This document shows positions 37,598 through 44,630 of a DNA stretch of 64,000 nucleotides, piece after piece. Position numbers and translations under genes: made by a program. The DNA lies in assembly GCF_028737195.1 (NCBI RefSeq), contig NZ_JAQZAJ010000005.1, positions 310,001-374,000 on the forward strand. Direction: 5' to 3'. The notes under the pieces were generated by a model. It was not told the DNA's origin. It saw nothing but the letters and a program-made list of their open reading frames with translations, and ran no database searches. Within the stretch, counting starts at the first letter, position 1. Each line of letters begins with the position of its first letter. Source of the DNA: Pseudovibrio exalbescens (GTDB lineage: Bacteria > Pseudomonadota > Alphaproteobacteria > Rhizobiales > Stappiaceae).

Positions 37598-38398
37598 TCA
37601 GTGCTGCGAGTTGTACTCGTAGAACCACTTTTTGTTGAGCGCATCAAGTGTTCCATCTTCGCGCATGCTCTGAATCGCTGCATTCACCGGCTCAACAAGG
37701 TCGGACCCTGGCGTGAAAATGAACCCAAAATTCTCTGAGCCCAGCGGACCACCGACCACCTTGAAGCTGTTCGGAGAAGCGCCCATGTAGCCACGCGCTG
37801 ATGTTGCGTCCATCAATACCGTGTCTACGTCTTGTGCCCGCAATGCCATGACAGATGCGCCAAAGGTTTCGAACAGCTTGATGCGCGGATTGCTCTCGTC
37901 GCCATCAAGCACTGAGTAAACAGCTGTGTAAAAATTCGTAGTACCGGTTTGAGCCCCCACCAGCAGGTCTGGTTTGGCGGCAAAGCTTTCTGCGTCATCG
38001 AATCGATTTTCATCTGCACGCACGAGCATGAACATCTCGGAAGTCATGTAGGGCTCGGAGAAATCGACGCGCTTTTTTCTTTCTTCGTTAATGGTGATGC
38101 CGTCCATGCCCACATCGAACTGGCCCTGACGAACAGATTCGATCATCGTGTCCCAAGAAGACAGCCGCCAGTCGACCTTGAGGTTCAGGCGTTTCGCAAT
38201 CTCGTTGAAAGCATCGTACTCCCAGCCGATGCCTTCACCTGTGGCAGGATCCGCAAAATTCAGCGGCGCATAAGCGTTCTCCGTCACGGCGACCACGGTC
38301 CGACCACCCAAGTCTGGCAACTCGGCGGCACCCGCAGAGGTCATGCCAAAGGTTACAAAGGCAGCGGCCGCTGCAAGAACTGCTTTCATCCTGTTCAT
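37598..38398 (-). CDS. Amino-acid ABC transporter substrate-binding protein
   Basis: A 266-residue periplasmic protein: signal peptide 1-24 (ending AGAA), then an SBP_bac_3 fold with '[36 protein letters not shown]', '[26 protein letters not shown]' and '[12 protein letters not shown]', the classic polar amino-acid binder motifs. It is the first gene of the two-gene importer operon. ATG 38398 is used; an ATG three codons later is possible. Substrate is probably an amino acid or opine, not defined by sequence. Confidence 0.93.
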   Translation of the reverse strand: MNRMKAVLAAAAAFVTFGMTSAGAAELPDLGGRTVVAVTENAYAPLNFADPATGEGIGWEYDAFNEIAKRLNLKVDWRLSSWDTMIESVRQGQFDVGMDGITINEERKKRVDFSEPYMTSEMFMLVRADENRFDDAESFAAKPDLLVGAQTGTTNFYTAVYSVLDGDESNPRIKLFETFGASVMALRAQDVDTVLMDATSARGYMGASPNSFKVVGGPLGSENFGFIFTPGSDLVEPVNAAIQSMREDGTLDALNKKWFYEYNSQH

Positions 38399-38561
38399 CT
38401 GTGAAGTTGTCCTTTTTTATCCCAGCCTGTGGCTGAGTTGCCCCAAAACCTACTGAATCAGCACCGTGATTGTTGACAGGCCGGGGGTTGGTAGGCAATA
38501 GGAGCGATTAAGGAAGCACTGAAAAAGTATAGTGCAAACGCCAATAAACAAATAGTGATAG

Positions 38562-38608
38562 ATTATCCGGCAAATAACTTTACCATTTGAGATGCTGGAT
38601 AATTTTTT
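38562..38608 (+). promoter_or_regulatory. Leader hairpin with T-run upstream of the Na/Pi-type transporter
   Basis: ATTATCCGGC (38562-38571) pairs with GCTGGATAAT (38594-38603), ten pairs with one G-T, loop 22 bases, then TTTTTT. It is terminator-like but sits 77 bases before the GTG start with no gene before it on this strand. Confidence 0.45.
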
Positions 38609-38684
38609 GCGGTCCTGAAGAGCACGTGAGCTAAGCAGACTAAGCTTCTCGCCAAGTTCAAGCAGGCGCTACGGAAAGAGCTCA

Positions 38685-39845
38685 GTGAGTAAACTAGACT
38701 CATTTAAGGATGATGACAGTAATGCAGCGCTAGGCATCAGTTTACTGAACTGGGTCTCTGTGTTGTTTCTGGCGTATTTCCTGCTCTGCGCCGTAGGACT
38801 GCTGGAAGCAGGCTTCCGCACCCTCTATGCTGATCATGCAGAACACCTGATTCAGGCGGCAACCAACCCTATTACGGGTGTATGTGTCGGCATTCTCGCG
38901 ACAGCACTTGTCCAAAGTTCATCGGTAACAACCTCAATCCTTGTTGGATTCGTCGCTGGCGGCCTTCCCATTGAGGTCGCGATCCCGATCGTTATGGGTG
39001 CAAACTTCGGCACGACCCTCACGAACACCATTGTTGCGCTCGGGTTTGCAGCAAACAGGGAAGAACTGAAGCGCGCCTTTGCGGCGGCTTCGGTCCATGA
39101 CTGCTTCAATCTGCTTTGCATTGCGTTCTTTTTGCCGCTTGAACTGATGTTCGGCATCTTTGAAAAGATGATCCATGGCATCTTGTCTATCTTGCCCAAT
39201 GCCAGTTTCGTTCATCATGATCTGACGGAGACCTTCAACTTCATCAGCGCAGCAACCGCGCCATTTGTGCAGGAAGTTGCCAATGGCGTTTCAACCCTGC
39301 CTTATCCCGGCGCAGGGGCTTCCTTGATAGCAATCGGGCTTTGCCTCGTTGTATTCTGCATTCACTTTATGAAGAGCCTTCTGCGCGCTCTGCTGGTAGG
39401 TTCTTCCAAGCGTATTGCAGAGACGGCCCTCAACCATGGCCCGGTTGCCGGTGTGGCTTCTGGCTGCGCAGCGACAATGCTAACGCAGTCTTCGTCAACC
39501 ACCACCTCCCTTGTAGTTCCGCTTGTGGGCTCGGGTGCCCTGACAACACGGCAAGTGTACCCCTTCACTCTGGGGGCAAATATTGGCACCTGTATCACCG
39601 CCATTCTTGCGGCCTTCGCTGTTACAGGGGCGCGCAATGAGGCCTTTGAGCTGGCTTTTATCCATCTCCTCTACAATGTGCTTGGCGTCAGCATTGTTCT
39701 GGCAGTTCCAAAACTCAGATATTTGCCCGCCGCGCTTGCAGAGCGTTTGAGCACAGCGACCCAAGGCAAGCGTGTTTGGATCATAACCTACCTCGCACTG
39801 GCGTTTTTTGTAGTTCCAGCCCTCGGCATTCTTGCATTAGGATAA
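38685..39845 (+). CDS. Na/Pi cotransporter II family membrane protein (PF02690)
   Basis: A 386-residue inner-membrane protein with two inverted-repeat halves, each with a Q-S-S-S motif: 'LVQSSSVTTS' (about 76-85) and 'LTQSSSTTTS' (about 264-273), the signature of sodium-phosphate symporters of the NptA/YjbB type. YjbB-type members export phosphate. No PhoU-like domain is fused at the C-terminus. The start is GTG 38685 after GGAAAGAG. It is divergent from the amino-acid importer. Confidence 0.88.
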   Translation: MSKLDSFKDDDSNAALGISLLNWVSVLFLAYFLLCAVGLLEAGFRTLYADHAEHLIQAATNPITGVCVGILATALVQSSSVTTSILVGFVAGGLPIEVAIPIVMGANFGTTLTNTIVALGFAANREELKRAFAAASVHDCFNLLCIAFFLPLELMFGIFEKMIHGILSILPNASFVHHDLTETFNFISAATAPFVQEVANGVSTLPYPGAGASLIAIGLCLVVFCIHFMKSLLRALLVGSSKRIAETALNHGPVAGVASGCAATMLTQSSSTTTSLVVPLVGSGALTTRQVYPFTLGANIGTCITAILAAFAVTGARNEAFELAFIHLLYNVLGVSIVLAVPKLRYLPAALAERLSTATQGKRVWIITYLALAFFVVPALGILALG

Positions 39846-39875
39846 CGTCGTCTAGCGTGATCTAGAGACGTATCG

Positions 39876-40532
39876 ATGCCACTTCAAAACCGTGTCCTTC
39901 CAGATGGCACCCTCGTTGCCATACCCAGTCGTGGAACGATGATGGGCAATCGCGGCGGGCGCCACCACGACCCGCAAACAAAATGCCTCCTTAAACCCTA
40001 CCCTCACAGCAAACGCTGGATTTGTTGTCGGCTGAGTTTCAAGGACCGACAGCGTTCGGTTTGGGGAGACAGCTATACAGAACTGTACTTTCTGGATGAG
40101 GTCACGGCTCTGGCCGCAGGGCATCGCCCCTGTTTCGAGTGCCGACGCGCGCGAGCGCTGGAGTACGCCGAGCTATTTACCCGGCAAACGCCTCATACTG
40201 CCAACTGGGGACCTCCTCGCGCCAGTGCCTACGAAATGGACAGGGCATTATCAAGTCAGCGCCAGCAAACGCACCCCTTGCGCAGCCAAATGGATGCTTT
40301 GCCGGAAGGTGCAGTGCTCACGTTCCAACAGGATAACGAGAAAATTTTTGCGGCTAAAGGCCCCTATGGATGGTTGCGATGGACGACCGATTGCTACAAA
40401 CCGCTGGCAATGGCACTCCCATCCACGGTGGAGCTGGTCACGCCGCCTATCACTCTCGCCATTCTCGGATCGGGTTACAAACCGGAGTGGCACCAAACAG
40501 CCCTCGGGCGTTCAACACATCACAAATATTGA
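39876..40532 (+). CDS. Conserved CxxC protein of unknown function
   Basis: A 218-residue soluble protein. It begins 'NRVLPDGTLVAIPSRGTMMGNRGG', then 'WICCRLSFKDRQRSVW', 'YTELYFLDEVTALAAGHRPCFECRR'. I recall this arrangement from a conserved bacterial family with no assigned function; the strictly spaced C-F-E-C with flanking basic residues looks like a metal-binding or Ada-like zinc site. A further Cys pair ('WICC') and 'TDCYKPL' could contribute. It follows the Na/Pi transporter by 30 bases and may be co-transcribed with it. No membrane segment or signal. Confidence 0.7.
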   Translation: MPLQNRVLPDGTLVAIPSRGTMMGNRGGRHHDPQTKCLLKPYPHSKRWICCRLSFKDRQRSVWGDSYTELYFLDEVTALAAGHRPCFECRRARALEYAELFTRQTPHTANWGPPRASAYEMDRALSSQRQQTHPLRSQMDALPEGAVLTFQQDNEKIFAAKGPYGWLRWTTDCYKPLAMALPSTVELVTPPITLAILGSGYKPEWHQTALGRSTHHKY

Positions 40533-40538
40533 TTGATT

Positions 40539-40553
40539 GAATAATAATTATTC
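40539..40553. promoter_or_regulatory. Palindrome upstream of the EamA gene
   Basis: GAATAAT-A-ATTATTC, perfect 7-bp arms with one central base, 62 bases before the EamA start. It runs into TTATTCGTTT, shared with the DUF1796 promoter at 28702. Confidence 0.4.
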
Positions 40554-40614
40554 GTTTGAGTGAAGAGGTAATTTCGGGAATAAAGGGCTTCAACAAGAAT
40601 GCGCGGAGCCTCCC

Positions 40615-41547
40615 ATGTCCGAAACGCAAAGTTCGTCACTCCCCCAACTCCGCCAAGCCGAAGTGGCACTAAGTACAAAGGACCTGGCGCTGTATGGCGC
40701 CTGTGTCTTTTCTTGGGGTTTCAGTTGGTACGCCATGAAAATGCAGTTAGGCGTACCACCTGAAGTCTCCTTGTTCTGGCGATTTGTGATCGCCTCAACC
40801 TGCATGTGGGGTTGGGCTGTGATCGGCAGACATCCCCTGAAGTTTTCGGTCACCACTCATGCGATATTTGCGCTCTTGGGCGTATTGCTGTTCTCGACCA
40901 ACTTTCTCGTATTCTATTACGGCTCAGCTTATATACCGTCGGGACTTTTGTCGGTGGTGTTTTCGCTGGCATCCGTTTTCAATATTCTTCTGGCCTTTTT
41001 GTTCTTTGGAGAGCGGGCAAGCAGACGCACCATCTTGGGAGCGGTGACCGGTTTTGCTGGCGTAGCTCTGATGTTCAGACCTCAGATCATGCAGGACGGC
41101 CTGGATCATGGTGCCCTATTGGGTCTTGGCCTGTGCATCGTTGGAACGCTCTGTTTTTGTAGCGGCAACATGGTGTCGTCACGGCTTCAGAAACGGCGAA
41201 TTTCTGTCATCTCCGCCAGTGCTTGGGGCATGCTCTACGGCACTCTTTTCCTGGGCCTTGAGGCCATGATCATGGGCCGCAGCTTCAACATACTCTGGAC
41301 ACCAGAATATCTTGGTGGACTGGCGTATCTTTCGATAATCGCCTCTGTCATTGCATTTGGTGCCTATCTCACGCTTCTGGGCCGCATTGGCTCAGCGCGA
41401 GCTGGCTATGCCACAGTCATGTTCCCTCTGGTGGCTCTCAGCGTCTCCACACTGCTGGAGGGATACACGTGGGGTGCGGACGCCTTGCTGGGCCTGGCAT
41501 GTGTGTTGTCGGGCAATCTCATCGTGCTCGGCAAGCGTCGCTCCTAA
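40615..41547 (+). CDS. EamA/DMT-superfamily membrane transporter
   Basis: A 310-residue protein with ten membrane helices in two EamA repeats ('YGACVFSWGFSWYAMKMQLGVPPEVSLFWRF' and 'ISASAWGMLYGTLFLGLEAM...YLSIIASVIAFGAYLTLLGRIG'). DMT proteins of this type export amino acids or small metabolites. ATG 40615 lies downstream of a palindrome. It is convergent with the LysR gene at 41551, with three bases between stops, and shares a 10-bp inverted repeat at that junction. Confidence 0.9.
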   Translation: MSETQSSSLPQLRQAEVALSTKDLALYGACVFSWGFSWYAMKMQLGVPPEVSLFWRFVIASTCMWGWAVIGRHPLKFSVTTHAIFALLGVLLFSTNFLVFYYGSAYIPSGLLSVVFSLASVFNILLAFLFFGERASRRTILGAVTGFAGVALMFRPQIMQDGLDHGALLGLGLCIVGTLCFCSGNMVSSRLQKRRISVISASAWGMLYGTLFLGLEAMIMGRSFNILWTPEYLGGLAYLSIIASVIAFGAYLTLLGRIGSARAGYATVMFPLVALSVSTLLEGYTWGADALLGLACVLSGNLIVLGKRRS

Positions 41548-41550
41548 CCC

Positions 41551-42432
41551 CTACTCGGTAACCTCGGTTTCATAGCTGAGGTTACCGACCGCGGTCATGA
41601 TATGACTGCATAATGCATCATGGATGGGTTCCCTCGCGCCTGTAGAGCGCACCATCGTGATACTGCAATAAGGAAGCCGGGGAAGTCCGTCCTTCTCTCC
41701 AAGAACATGCAGCCCCTTTCGAATGGCTGACTCCGGCAGCACCGCTACAGCAAAGCCAGCCATCACAGCACCTGAGAGAGCCGCCGCGCTGGCGCTGGTA
41801 TAGGTGACTACGTGGGGTACATTGGCGGCGTCCAATGCTCTAATTGCTTCCTTCCGCCATGAACTCGTGACAGGCCCAACAGCAAGACGAACAGGCCGCA
41901 CATCGCCCAGGCCGTTGTCGGATGCGGTCACCCAGTGCAGAGGCTCACGGCGAATGATGTGTCCATGCACACCGCAATCATCATCCGTAACAATACCGAC
42001 ATCTAATTGATCTTGCTTGATTCTTTCGCCAATCGTCATGCTGCTTTCACAGCTGACCTCAATCGAAATCGCGGGATTGATGCGGCTGAACGTCGCAAGA
42101 ACGCGTGGCAGCAGACGCTCCGCATAGTCATCTGGCAAACCAAGTCGGATGCGGCCTGCCATTTGGGTGAGGCTGAGCGCACTTACCGTTTCGTCGTTAA
42201 GAGCTACCATTCTGCGCGCGTACTCCAGTACGCGGCGCCCATCCTCAGATAGCACCGACTGCCGCCCGCTCTTGGAAAAAAGCTTTAGTTCCAGTCGTTC
42301 TTCAAGCTTCTTCATCTGCATGGAGACTGCAGACTGGGTCTTGTGCACCGCCTCACCTGCAAGCCTGAAACTGCCCAATTCGGCAATTGCTACGAAAGTC
42401 CTAAGCTGATCGATATCAAGCGAAACGGCCAC
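41551..42432 (-). CDS. LysR family regulator (paralogue of the 43003 gene)
   Basis: 293 residues from GTG 42432, which has AGGGAGA upstream; a TTG at 42471 is the alternative. HTH: 'DQLRTFVAIAELGSFRLAGEAVHKTQSAVSMQMKKLEERL'; effector domain: 'IRLGLPDDYAERLLPRVLATF', 'AVLPESAIRKGLHVLGEKDGLP'. The same phrases recur in the protein at 43003-43887, so the two are paralogues. They flank a DUF1127 gene. A 9-bp inverted repeat lies directly upstream of its start. Convergent with the EamA exporter, which it might regulate. Confidence 0.9.
   Translation of the reverse strand: MAVSLDIDQLRTFVAIAELGSFRLAGEAVHKTQSAVSMQMKKLEERLELKLFSKSGRQSVLSEDGRRVLEYARRMVALNDETVSALSLTQMAGRIRLGLPDDYAERLLPRVLATFSRINPAISIEVSCESSMTIGERIKQDQLDVGIVTDDDCGVHGHIIRREPLHWVTASDNGLGDVRPVRLAVGPVTSSWRKEAIRALDAANVPHVVTYTSASAAALSGAVMAGFAVAVLPESAIRKGLHVLGEKDGLPRLPYCSITMVRSTGAREPIHDALCSHIMTAVGNLSYETEVTE
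41556..41587. repeat. Inverted repeat at the EamA/LysR convergent junction
   Basis: CGGTAACCTC (41556-41565) and GAGGTTACCG (41578-41587), a perfect 10-bp stem with a 12-base loop, lying in the last codons of the LysR gene and just after the EamA stop. No T-run on either side; it may protect mRNA 3' ends. Confidence 0.6.
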
Positions 42433-42463
42433 CCTGCATCTCCCTAAAGTGTGTCCGACAGAA

Positions 42464-42494
42464 CTGATCAAAGACGCTTATCTAATTTGATCAG
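42464..42494. promoter_or_regulatory. Candidate LysR operator
   Basis: CTGATCAAA (42464-42472) and TTTGATCAG (42486-42494), a perfect 9-bp inverted repeat with a 13-base spacer, between the LysR gene (start 42432) and the divergent DUF1127 gene (start 42616). Confidence 0.5.
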
Positions 42495-42615
42495 AAACAT
42501 TCATTTGTAGAATTAGTCAGACCCTCCAATATATCACATAGAAGGCAACTTCATCAGGAAAACCCTGTATTTCCAATTATCTAACGCCTGTGCAGATCAC
42601 GCGGAGAGTGGCACA

Positions 42616-42939
42616 ATGACATTAGCTTTCCCTACCCCTACCGAGTACCGCAACCCTAATCGTGCGAATGCTGGTACGTTCGAACCACTTACTTTAAAGA
42701 GCACACTGCTGGGTCTGTTTCACGTAATTGTCGATCAGTTGCGGGCGTACCGCAACCGCCGTGCAATTGCTCATTTGGCTGAACAAGAAGACCGGCTGCT
42801 CCAAGACGTGGGCCTGACAAGATCTGACGTTGACAGCGCCCTTGCCAGCCATGAAGGCATCGATCCGTCTTGGTATCTGACCTGCCGCGCGAATGAGCGT
42901 TATCTGGATCAGATGCGCGAAACCCGCACCATGCGTTAA
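42616..42939 (+). CDS. DUF1127 small protein
   Basis: 107 residues with a central DUF1127 (YjiS-like) segment 'QLRAYRNRRAIAHLAEQEDRLLQDVGLTRSDV' (about 42-73), Arg-rich and helical. Members in alphaproteobacteria affect phosphate or carbon metabolism and RNA turnover. This one is longer than the common 45-residue form and has extra tails on both sides. ATG 42616 has GGAGAG upstream. It lies between two paralogous LysR genes, divergent from one and convergent with the other, and ends at a strong terminator. Confidence 0.85.
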   Translation: MTLAFPTPTEYRNPNRANAGTFEPLTLKSTLLGLFHVIVDQLRAYRNRRAIAHLAEQEDRLLQDVGLTRSDVDSALASHEGIDPSWYLTCRANERYLDQMRETRTMR

Positions 42940-42971
42940 CACTTCGCTCGCACGATCAACGAAAAGGCAAG

Positions 42972-43005
42972 AAGCTGGTTTCAACCGAAACCAGCTTTAT
43001 TTTTA
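42972..43005. terminator. Terminator shared by DUF1127 gene and LysR gene
   Basis: AAGCTGGTTTC, loop AACC, GAAACCAGCTT (11 perfect pairs, 42972-42997), then T-rich on the + strand. The complementary side is less T-rich but could end transcription from the convergent LysR gene. Confidence 0.88.
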
Positions 43006-43887
43006 TTCTGCGGCAATGCGGGTCACGCTCAGATTGTTCAACGATGATTTGATGTGCTCGGCAAGTGCATTCGTCACATTTGCCGAAGCGTTGGGATTGC
43101 GAATGAGCGCAATTTCACAGCTTGGCAGATCAGGAAAACCTTCCGCCTCGCCCAAAATGCGCATACCCGGACGGATGGCTGATTCTGGTAGTACCGACAC
43201 CGCAAGTCCCGAAAGAACGGCTGCGGAGACCGCCGTAGAGTTCCAGCTGGTGTAAAGAATGCGGAAGTTGCGCGACTGCTTGTCGAGTGCCGCCAAAGCC
43301 GCCTGACGCCAATCACAACTTGGCCTGCCCAGAGCCAATGGCAGCGGCGTTTCACTTTCAACGCAATGCTGTTCAGAGGCTGTCCACAACAGTGGCTCAC
43401 GACGGATGATCTCGTCAGTCTCTTGCCGAAACTTCAGCACATGCGTGACGATTGCAATATCCAGTTCATCATTTGCCAGTGCCGCCCGCAGGTCTGGGGT
43501 CGGTGCGCAAGTAACAGACACCTCGGCTCCGGGATACGAGCGGGAAAAGCGCGCCATAATCATGGGCAGGAACCGGTCGGCATAGTCGTCGGGTGTGCCG
43601 ATGCGCACGACGCCTGACACTTCACTCTCATCAAACATTGCGAGAGTTTCATCATTCAACTTAAGCATACGTCGCGCATGATGAAGCAGCCGCTCACCAT
43701 CTTCAGTGAGCTTTGACTGGCGTCCATCCTTGGTGAAAATGTCGCGGCCAAGCTTTTCCTCAAGGCGCCTCATCTGCATTGAGACTGCAGATTGGGTCTT
43801 ATGCACCTTCTCAGCGGCGCGGGTAAAGCTGCCAGTATCCACGATTGCAGTTAGCGTTCGTAGCTGATCTAGATCCAATGTTGCCAT
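43003..43887 (-). CDS. LysR family regulator (paralogue of the 41551 gene)
   Basis: 294 residues from ATG 43887. HTH: 'DQLRTLTAIVDTGSFTRAAEKVHKTQSAVSMQMRRLEEKLG'; effector domain: 'VRIGTPDDYADRFLPMIMARF', 'VLPESAIRPGMRILGEAEGFP'. It is clearly related to the protein at 41551-42432 in both domains, with the shared 'VHKTQSAVSMQM' recognition helix, so both probably bind similar DNA. It belongs to the LrhA/HexA/PecT-like branch, whose members control motility or exoenzymes. Confidence 0.9.
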   Translation of the reverse strand: MATLDLDQLRTLTAIVDTGSFTRAAEKVHKTQSAVSMQMRRLEEKLGRDIFTKDGRQSKLTEDGERLLHHARRMLKLNDETLAMFDESEVSGVVRIGTPDDYADRFLPMIMARFSRSYPGAEVSVTCAPTPDLRAALANDELDIAIVTHVLKFRQETDEIIRREPLLWTASEQHCVESETPLPLALGRPSCDWRQAALAALDKQSRNFRILYTSWNSTAVSAAVLSGLAVSVLPESAIRPGMRILGEAEGFPDLPSCEIALIRNPNASANVTNALAEHIKSSLNNLSVTRIAAE

Positions 43888-44024
43888 TTTATGCCCAATC
43901 TGCAAACCAAGTGTCGACAGGGAAGCACCCGTTCCACCGCAATTACAACCCTTCTCATCTTATAGGTCCAAGGGCGCAATCCCGCAATTATGCACACGCG
44001 TTATTTGCATATGGAGGCAAGGTG

Positions 44025-44567
44025 TCACGGCATAAACGACTTCCAGAGAGCATATTGTGATTGAAGAAATGGATTAAAAGCCAGCATGCTGTCCATGGCG
44101 GGCGATGGCCGTCCGCGCGCATAGCCTTTGAGGAATGCCTCAAGCATTTCCTTGTGCTCTTCCGGCAGGTGTTCTTTCACGGCGTTGCCGACAAAAAGAA
44201 CTGAGAACACAGGGCCCATCTTCCATGCCCAATCCGGCACGACACGCACCGCGTCATACCAGAAATCCCGCACTTCTTCGTAGGTCTGAGGTACGCCTTT
44301 TTTCGCAAGGCGCTGCTGCCCATCCCAAATCTGGATGAACGCCAGCATCTGTTCTCCCAAACGCTGCAATTCATCGGGCGTGGGGTATTTGTTTGGCAAA
44401 GCCATCTGGGGGTTGGCGTGCTGAGCGGCCATTTGAGCCAGATAGTCTCCCATCAGCTTCTGGAAATGATGCGACATGGCATCCTGTCCCGGATAGAACA
44501 GTTCCCGATCATAGGTCCCAGCCATGCCGCACTCCCTCAGCTCTTCAACGCTGGGGTAGTGTGACAC
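44025..44567 (-). CDS. Protein of unknown function with a short internal repeat
   Basis: 180 residues from GTG 44567, or 166 from ATG 44525, which has a very good GAGGGAG. I keep the longer form because its first residues 'YPSVEELRECG' resemble the internal 'YPTPDELQRLGEQM' (about 61-74), suggesting a repeated motif. The rest is helical and aromatic-rich: 'VRDFWYDAVRVVPDWAWKMGPVFSVLFVGNAVKEHLPEEHK' and 'FNPFLQSQYALWKSF'. No signal or clear membrane helix. It resembles polyhydroxyalkanoate-synthesis-associated or unknown proteins only loosely. Function not assigned. Confidence 0.6.
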   Translation of the reverse strand: MSHYPSVEELRECGMAGTYDRELFYPGQDAMSHHFQKLMGDYLAQMAAQHANPQMALPNKYPTPDELQRLGEQMLAFIQIWDGQQRLAKKGVPQTYEEVRDFWYDAVRVVPDWAWKMGPVFSVLFVGNAVKEHLPEEHKEMLEAFLKGYARGRPSPAMDSMLAFNPFLQSQYALWKSFMP

Positions 44568-44630
44568 GAATTGCGCCTTAGGTAACTCAGACTTTCTGAG
44601 AGAACGTTAGCCAGCAGCTGATCAATTCAC

